A stretch of 64,000 bases of DNA from the NCBI RefSeq assembly GCF_004684905.1, contig NZ_SRJC01000004.1, forward strand, positions 124,001 through 188,000, given 5' to 3'. The translations under genes and the position numbers were made by a program. Shown one piece after another: positions 58,890-64,000 of this stretch. Under the pieces are notes generated by a model. The model did no database searches. It was not told the origin of the DNA and saw only the letters and a program-made list of their open reading frames with translations. Numbering within the stretch: position 1 is the stretch's first letter; each line of letters opens with the position of its first letter. This DNA comes from Halobacillus salinus. Its GTDB lineage: Bacteria > Bacillota > Bacilli > Bacillales > Halobacillaceae.

Positions 58890-59864
58890 TCAACGATTTT
58901 TGTAAATGACCGTACTGTAAACTTGCGGAGCAGCTTTGGGATTCAAATATTTCGCTGCACTATTAACGGCAGCCATTGCTTCATTGAAGCCTGAGGCAAT
59001 CAACATTGTTTTGCCATTATAAACCGCTGCATCCCCAGCGACGAAGATTCCGTCGATATTGGCTCGCATATCCGGCTCAACCGGAATTCTTCCTTTCTCC
59101 GTATCTAGTCCCCATTCGGCATACATACTCTTATCGATATGTAACCCCTCATATACAAGTACATCATCCGCTTCCATTACTTCCCCATTCTCGAGTTTGA
59201 GTTGCTGTAGCTTCCCTTCCCCTTCTAACGTTTCAACCTTACTACTAAGATGTACGCGCACATCCGCTGCACGAAGGGATTCAAGGTCCTGTTCAGAAGT
59301 CCCTTTGAAGTCTGCTCCCCTGTTGATCAGCTCGACCGCCTCCGCAATGCCCTCCAGTGCGAGCGCCCAATCGATGCCTACTCTGCTATCCGAGACGATG
59401 GCTACTTTCTTTCTATTATATTGTTCTTTACGTTGAATCGTATAATGGATATAGTCATCATAAGACGCTCGGTCACCTACGTTCAAAGGCTCCATCTCGA
59501 ACGTTCCCATACCAGAGGCTACAATAACCGTCTTCGAATGATGCTTTTGACCGGCATCATTGGTCAACACGAAGGTGCCATCTTCTTGCTTATCTATAGA
59601 AACGATCTTCTCCCCTGTAACAATCTCAGGGTCTACGAATCTTGCTTGGTCTTCTACATTCTGTACAAGCTCGTCTCCTGTCACACCGAGGAATCCACCG
59701 ACATCATAAATTCTTTTCTCTGGATAAAAGAACGAGACTTTCCCTCCTGTATGTTGCTGATACTCGATTACTTTCGTCTTCAACTCTCTCATACCACTAT
59801 AAAAGGCTGTATATAAACCGGTCGTCCCCCCACCGATTATCGTTACGTCATATAATTCACTCAT
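58890..59864 (-). CDS. ycgT: Ferredoxin-NADP+ reductase, thioredoxin-reductase-like (YcgT/YumC)
   Basis: 324 aa. FAD site DVTIIGGGTTGLYTAFY, NADPH site VAIVSDSRVGIDWALAL and the second FAD block IFVAGDAAVYNGKTMLIASGFNEAM are present. There is no CxxC redox pair, which separates it from thioredoxin reductase and places it with bacillary ferredoxin/flavodoxin reductases YumC and YcgT. A Fur box directly upstream favours the YcgT orthologue, an iron-starvation gene. It would supply electrons from NADPH to ferredoxin or to iron-release reactions. ATG after AAGGAGCGAGCCTG. Confidence 0.9.
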   Translation of the reverse strand: MSELYDVTIIGGGTTGLYTAFYSGMRELKTKVIEYQQHTGGKVSFFYPEKRIYDVGGFLGVTGDELVQNVEDQARFVDPEIVTGEKIVSIDKQEDGTFVLTNDAGQKHHSKTVIVASGMGTFEMEPLNVGDRASYDDYIHYTIQRKEQYNRKKVAIVSDSRVGIDWALALEGIAEAVELINRGADFKGTSEQDLESLRAADVRVHLSSKVETLEGEGKLQQLKLENGEVMEADDVLVYEGLHIDKSMYAEWGLDTEKGRIPVEPDMRANIDGIFVAGDAAVYNGKTMLIASGFNEAMAAVNSAAKYLNPKAAPQVYSTVIYKNR

Positions 59865-59887
59865 CAGGCTCGCTCCTTAATTAGAAA

Positions 59888-59902
59888 TGAGAATCATTAT
59901 CA
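59888..59902. promoter_or_regulatory. Fur box
   Basis: TGAGAATCATTATCA matches 13 of 14 defined positions of the 7-1-7 Fur motif TGATAATNATTATCA. It lies 24 nt upstream of the reductase start codon. Confidence 0.85.
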
Positions 59903-59980
59903 ATAGTATACGGGGATTGATAAGTCTTTGTAAAGGTTGATTATTCCACTGGTGCATGTCCCATCAATATCGTATAATGA

Positions 59981-59995
59981 TATCGAATTTCGATA
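59981..59995. promoter_or_regulatory. Palindromic operator ahead of padR-chrA
   Basis: TATCGAATTTCGATA, a perfect 7-1-7 palindrome, starts 3 nt after a TATAAT box (59973-59978) and ends 16 nt before the padR start. It probably binds the encoded PadR protein for autorepression. Confidence 0.6.
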
Positions 59996-60011
59996 ATGAG
60001 GAGGGAAATCG

Positions 60012-60332
60012 TTGTTACGAGACTTCTTTTTAGGATCGATAAAAATCCACATCCTTTACCACGCGGACGTTGAACCGATCTATGGCGCGTACCTTATGGA
60101 AGAACTCGCTTCGCACGGTTACAACATCAGCCCAGGAACCTTATACCCGACACTGAAGCAACTGCACAGTAATGGGTTCCTTCATAAATACGAAGAAAAT
60201 GTTCACGGTAAAGTACGGAAATATTATGTCATTACAGAAGAAGGTCGTGAACTATTGGAGGAAGCAAAACAACAAGTTCGCGAACTCGCCTCAGAAGTAT
60301 TGGAAGAAGATTGGAGGAATCATAGTGAGTAA
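60012..60332 (+). CDS. PadR-family transcriptional regulator
   Basis: 106 aa. The winged helix is HADVEPIYGAYLMEELASHGYNISPGTLYPTLKQL, followed by the wing KVRKYYVITEEGRELLEEAK and a dimerisation helix. PadR proteins repress efflux or detoxification genes until a ligand binds. The start is TTG (60012) after GAGGAGGG. It overlaps the chrA gene by 8 nt, so chromate-transporter control is likely. Whether chromate itself is the inducer cannot be read from the sequence. Confidence 0.9.
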   Translation: MLRDFFLGSIKIHILYHADVEPIYGAYLMEELASHGYNISPGTLYPTLKQLHSNGFLHKYEENVHGKVRKYYVITEEGRELLEEAKQQVRELASEVLEEDWRNHSE

Positions 60333-61503
60333 ACCCCAAGGGTCATTACTTGAGATTTTGAAGGCATCTACGAAACTAGGCCTGACCTCGTTCGGAGGTC
60401 CGGTAGCTCACCTTGCTTACTTTAAAGATGAATATATTGATAGGAGAAAGTGGATCGACGATAAGACGTATGCTGATATCATTGCATTATGCCAATTCTT
60501 GCCCGGACCAGCGAGCAGCCAGGTGGGGATTGCCATCGGCATGCTGCGCGGCGGATTTCTAGGCGGGCTCGTCTCTTGGTTCGGTTTTACGATGCCGTCG
60601 ATTATTATTCTAGTATTGTTTGCACTCATGTATCAGTCGTTTGATTTAGCAGATGCTCCCTTTATCCATAGCTTGAAAGTAGTTGCCGCTGCGGTCGTAC
60701 TGCACGCTGTCATCGGGCTTGGTAAAAAGCTGACACCAGACCGACCACGGATACTGATTGCCATGATTGCAGCTACGATATTACTACTCTACCCTTCTGC
60801 CTGGATGCAGCTTCTGATTATTTTAGCTGCAGGATTGTTCGGGTTGAAGATGTTCTCGAACATGCAAGAGTCGAAGGTTCAGCCGTTTCCCGTTACCTTT
60901 TCTAAAAAAGTCGGTGTGGCTTCTCTCTCCCTTTTAACAGGGCTGCTTATTGTACTACCCATTCTCGCGCGCAATATTGACCACGCATTGATGCAGATCT
61001 TTGATACGTTCTTCCGTGTCGGCTCGCTTGTATTCGGTGGAGGTCACGTCGTCTTACCGATGCTTGAACGGGAAGTCGTCCCGACAGGATGGCTTGAGGC
61101 AAACGAATTCCTTGCTGGATACGGCATGGCACAGGCCGTCCCTGGTCCCTTATTCACGTTCTCCAGTTACCTGGGCACGATGATTGAAGGCGTTGCAGGT
61201 GCCGTGGTGGCGACAGCAGGAATATTCCTACCATCCTTCCTGTTTCTACTCGCCGCTTTGCCGTTCTTGAATGAACTGAGAAAGCGACCTGCATTCCAAG
61301 GGGTATTAACAGGCGTAAACGCTAGCGTAGTCGGAATCCTACTCGCTGCCTTCTATGATCCAGTCATCACAAGCTCCATAGAAGATGGTGGAGACTTTGC
61401 GTTAGCCGCCTTCTTATTCGCACTTTTACACTTCTTCAAAGTCCCCGCATGGGCGATTGTGCTGATTGGAGTTGCAGGTGGTACGGTCCTCTCTTATCTA
61501 TAA
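60325..61503 (+). CDS. chrA: Chromate transporter ChrA (long-form CHR family)
   Basis: 392 aa made of two homologous CHR domains. The first holds FGGPVAHLAYFKDEYIDRRKW and LCQFLPGPASSQVGIAIG, the second FGGGHVVLPMLEREVV and GYGMAQAVPGPLFTFSSYLG, the family's two signature sets. It expels chromate from the cytoplasm, and some members may move sulfate or other oxyanions. The start is GTG (60325), 7 nt after GGAGG and inside the padR 3' end. The reading frame is open upstream, but that part is the padR shadow. A strong terminator follows. Confidence 0.94.
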   Translation: MSKPQGSLLEILKASTKLGLTSFGGPVAHLAYFKDEYIDRRKWIDDKTYADIIALCQFLPGPASSQVGIAIGMLRGGFLGGLVSWFGFTMPSIIILVLFALMYQSFDLADAPFIHSLKVVAAAVVLHAVIGLGKKLTPDRPRILIAMIAATILLLYPSAWMQLLIILAAGLFGLKMFSNMQESKVQPFPVTFSKKVGVASLSLLTGLLIVLPILARNIDHALMQIFDTFFRVGSLVFGGGHVVLPMLEREVVPTGWLEANEFLAGYGMAQAVPGPLFTFSSYLGTMIEGVAGAVVATAGIFLPSFLFLLAALPFLNELRKRPAFQGVLTGVNASVVGILLAAFYDPVITSSIEDGGDFALAAFLFALLHFFKVPAWAIVLIGVAGGTVLSYL

Positions 61504-61510
61504 TGGTAAT

Positions 61511-61548
61511 AAATAGCACTTAAGCTAGCCTTAAGTGCTATTTATTTT
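61511..61548 (+). terminator. Terminator after chrA
   Basis: AAATAGCACTTAAG (61511-61524) and CTTAAGTGCTATTT (61530-61543) form a perfect 14-bp stem followed by ATTTT. Confidence 0.93.
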
Positions 61549-61636
61549 GATGAGTGAAAAATATACCTTTTTAAGAAGGAATATCCCAGATAATGTCGAA
61601 GTTTTGGTAATATAACGAACATTGGAGGTTTTTGTC

Positions 61637-64000
61637 GTGGCTGATGAACAATCAAGGTATTCCCGCCTTGCGCAAATCACCAAACTAATTAATACAAAGC
61701 TCGATTTACGCGAAGTCCTAAGACATGTTGTAACAGCCATATCCGAAGAAATTGTCCAATGTGATTCGGTCGGCATTTATTTACCTCAAGAGGACGGCAC
61801 TTACCGCGGATACGTCGGAAAGCCAGAGACGATCAATGGGATGACATTGGATATGCACGTAGTGGACCCTGAACAGGATCGGCTCGCTAAAGAAGTGATC
61901 GAAACGGGAGAGACCGTATATATCCCTGACACTTCAAAGGACGACCGACCTGACAGGAGAGCGATAGAAGCATTCAAGATCAGTTCCTTGCTCGTCGCCC
62001 CTCTCAAGTACGAAAACCATTTATATGGGCTCGCTTTTCTATTCGACTACGGCATTCCGATGAACTTGAACGAATCAGAAGTAGAATCGATCCAGGCTTA
62101 TATCAATATGGCTGCAGTAGCCATACGAAATGCGAATAACTTGAGCCGCAAAGAAATCCTCATTTCTGAGAAACAACTCCTGTTGAACGTCACGAGGGAA
62201 CTCTCGTTAAGCTCCTCCATCCGGGAAGCATTGGACATCTGCTTCCAGAATGTCGGAGAGGTACTTGGAAACCACAACATTGCCGCACACTTCCTAGATC
62301 CATTAGCAGAAAGGCAGATTAAGCCATCTAACCTAAGTGCAAACAGTGTATGGACGGAGGAAGCTTGGAAAAAAGAACACGAACAACTGAAAGTCAACTT
62401 TCGAGACGATGCGCTCTTCCAAGATGTCCTCAAGAAAAAGGAATCTGTCCTCATTCCGGACGTTTTCGAGGATCCACGCCCAGATTCCGATGTTTGCCGT
62501 CACTTCAACATCAAAGGCCTTTATATGCTCCCCCTCATTTCCATGGGAGACGTTCTCGGTACTATCGCCGTGGCGGACTTCGACGGAAGCCACTCGAACT
62601 ACTCGAAATCAGCTATGCAGTTAGCAGAATCCATAGTAGATGCTACAGCACCGGTTTTGTCCAACCTAATCTATATGGAAAGACAAGAACTGATCATTCA
62701 GGAACGAACCTTTGAAGTACGTAAGAAAAAAGAAGAACTAGAAGAAGCTTTCACGGATTTGAAGCAGGTCAGTAAAGAAAAGGAATTGATTTTAGACTCT
62801 GCTGGTGAAGGAATATTTGGAATGGATTTAGACGGGAACATCACGTTTTCCAATCTGTCTGCCAAACGTATTCTCGGCTATCAGATCACAGAAGACGTAC
62901 GAGGCAACTCGCTGTACGAAGTATTCAATGTGACGCAAGAAGACGAAGAAAGCTCTCACCCCTTCATCCAAGATGGGATGCAGTTTCATAAACGGTTAGA
63001 ACGAACATTTGCTAAGAAAGATGGCACAACTTTCCCAGCCGAATATATGATCACTCCTCAACAAATAGATCAACAAATCGTCGGGTACGTCATTACGTTC
63101 AAGGACATCACAGCAAGAAAACAAATGGAAGAAAAGATAAAGTATCACGCCTATTATGACAGTGTGACGAACATTCCGAACCGAACTCTGTTCCAAGACC
63201 GCCTTAACCAGGCGCTGGCATATGCAGAGACCCAAGAACGATCACTTGCGGTCCTGTTCTTGGATTTGGATCGCTTCAAGCAAATCAACGATACCTTCGG
63301 ACACAGCTTCGGTGATTCCGTACTGAAACTAGTAGCCGACAGATTGGGAGCTGTTCTACCTAAAGAAGCGACTGTATCCAGGCAAAGCGGCGATGAGTTC
63401 GTCATTTTGCTTCCGAGCGTTGAACATTTAGAGGAAGCCATAGCTTATACGGAGGAAATCATCAAAATATTCATTGCTCCGTTTCACATTCATAACCAAG
63501 AAATTACGATCAAGAGCAGTATCGGTATCAGTATGTATCCTGATCATGGATTGAACGGAGAACAATTAGTGAAACACGCCGATGCCGCCATGTATCGCGC
63601 TAAAGAACGGACCGGCAATCAATATCAAGTATATTCCGATGACATCGACACAGACTCCCTCATGAAAATAAAGCTTGAGAATGAACTATTCAAAGCACTG
63701 GAGCGTGAGGAAGGATTTGTTCTGCATTATCAACCGAAAGTCGATATGCGCACCCAAGAAGTGATGGGAATGGAAGCTTTAGTTCGCTGGGAACACCCCT
63801 CTTACGGACTGCTTCCACCGAGAGAGTTCATTGCGCTGGCAGAAGAAACGGGCGCTATTACGAAGCTTGGTAGATGGGTATTGAAGGAAGCCTGCCGAAA
63901 GCGAAAAGAATGGTACGACTTGGGCTTCAAAGCTATGGTGATGTCGGTCAATCTGTCTCCACAGCAACTGAGTCAGCGAAACCTTGTCGAAACAGTCTCA
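61637..64000 (+). CDS. GAF-GAF-PAS-GGDEF-EAL signalling protein (partial, runs off the window)
   Basis: The 788 codons seen form an open frame to the window edge. Start GTG (61637), 8 nt after GGAGG. Two GAF domains (about 15-165 and 180-340), a short coiled coil, a PAS domain (about 385-500; ILDSAGEGIFGMDLDGNITF), a GGDEF domain (about 510-670) with SRQSGDEFVILLPS, and the beginning of an EAL domain (MEALVRWEHP) can be read. The first Gly of GGDEF is Ser, a change tolerated in some active cyclases. There is no membrane helix. It may make or break c-di-GMP in response to a soluble ligand. The rest of the EAL domain lies beyond the window. Confidence 0.93.
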   Translation, partial: MADEQSRYSRLAQITKLINTKLDLREVLRHVVTAISEEIVQCDSVGIYLPQEDGTYRGYVGKPETINGMTLDMHVVDPEQDRLAKEVIETGETVYIPDTSKDDRPDRRAIEAFKISSLLVAPLKYENHLYGLAFLFDYGIPMNLNESEVESIQAYINMAAVAIRNANNLSRKEILISEKQLLLNVTRELSLSSSIREALDICFQNVGEVLGNHNIAAHFLDPLAERQIKPSNLSANSVWTEEAWKKEHEQLKVNFRDDALFQDVLKKKESVLIPDVFEDPRPDSDVCRHFNIKGLYMLPLISMGDVLGTIAVADFDGSHSNYSKSAMQLAESIVDATAPVLSNLIYMERQELIIQERTFEVRKKKEELEEAFTDLKQVSKEKELILDSAGEGIFGMDLDGNITFSNLSAKRILGYQITEDVRGNSLYEVFNVTQEDEESSHPFIQDGMQFHKRLERTFAKKDGTTFPAEYMITPQQIDQQIVGYVITFKDITARKQMEEKIKYHAYYDSVTNIPNRTLFQDRLNQALAYAETQERSLAVLFLDLDRFKQINDTFGHSFGDSVLKLVADRLGAVLPKEATVSRQSGDEFVILLPSVEHLEEAIAYTEEIIKIFIAPFHIHNQEITIKSSIGISMYPDHGLNGEQLVKHADAAMYRAKERTGNQYQVYSDDIDTDSLMKIKLENELFKALEREEGFVLHYQPKVDMRTQEVMGMEALVRWEHPSYGLLPPREFIALAEETGAITKLGRWVLKEACRKRKEWYDLGFKAMVMSVNLSPQQLSQRNLVETVS

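Noticed and set aside
61531-61776. Short minus-strand frame at the start of the GGDEF-EAL gene
   Set aside because: It lies opposite a well-supported GTG start and GAF domain.

Overview
The window looks like chromosome of an aerobic, spore-forming, probably moderately halophilic Bacillaceae (Halobacillus/Pontibacillus/Virgibacillus type). Evidence: strong AAGGAGG ribosome sites with many TTG and GTG starts; a T-box in front of ileS and a SAM-I riboswitch in front of methionine genes; an H-type spore protein gene and a group of GerP-like spore genes; acidic surface lipoproteins; and B. subtilis-type orthologues (YpgR, BrxA, GuaC, NadBCA, MetI/MetC/YitJ/MetH, YunD, YcgT, YthAB). No rRNA, tRNA, CRISPR array, prophage or intact insertion sequence was seen.

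Layout. 1-6.1 kb: peptidase E, a formate/nitrite-type channel, a 57-aa zinc-knuckle protein, a membrane HD-GYP protein, and the ypgR-brxA pair. 6.2-9.96 kb: an envelope redox island with a methionine-rich acidic lipoprotein, an OmpR-type response regulator and histidine kinase, a fused cytochrome b/molybdopterin oxidoreductase (MsrQ-MsrP-like), and a second acidic lipoprotein. Both lipoprotein promoters carry direct repeats at 11-bp spacing. 10-15.4 kb: MscL with a zinc ribbon, then nifS divergent from nadB-nadC-nadA around a NiaR-type operator. 15.4-18.2 kb: an ECF sigma factor/anti-sigma operon with two membrane proteins. 18.4-21.6 kb: guaC, sspH and a LysR/YczE pair. 21.6-25.4 kb: amt, a GlnD-like DUF294 protein and an exonuclease, with two GlnR/TnrA boxes. 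25.4-37.4 kb: SDR enzyme, SurA-N lipoprotein, TauE permease, carboxylesterase, unknowns, a 1124-aa polytopic membrane protein, YunD nucleotidase and an aldo/keto reductase. 37.6-41.1 kb: eukaryal-type ileS under a T-box. 41.1-48.5 kb: a 20-bp tandem repeat, a methyltransferase, a cyanide-insensitive bd-like oxidase, an MFS pump with an ArsR-like regulator, glutaminase, DUF4385 and a small membrane protein. 48.7-56.6 kb: S-box metI-metC-yitJ-metH. 57-58.8 kb: spore-type gerP-like genes and Hsp20. 58.9-64 kb: Fur-box ferredoxin reductase, padR-chrA, and a GAF-PAS-GGDEF-EAL protein cut by the window edge.

Genes that work together: the nad genes make quinolinate and then nicotinate mononucleotide, with NifS as the likely sulfur donor for the NadA cluster. 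The S-box operon carries out transsulfuration and methylation to methionine. amt and its partners look like a nitrogen-limitation unit.

The most novel part is 6.2-9.96 kb. It resembles a Gram-positive, membrane-fused version of the proteobacterial two-component/MsrPQ/methionine-rich peptide defence against hypochlorite. That reading is an inference from domain architecture and composition.
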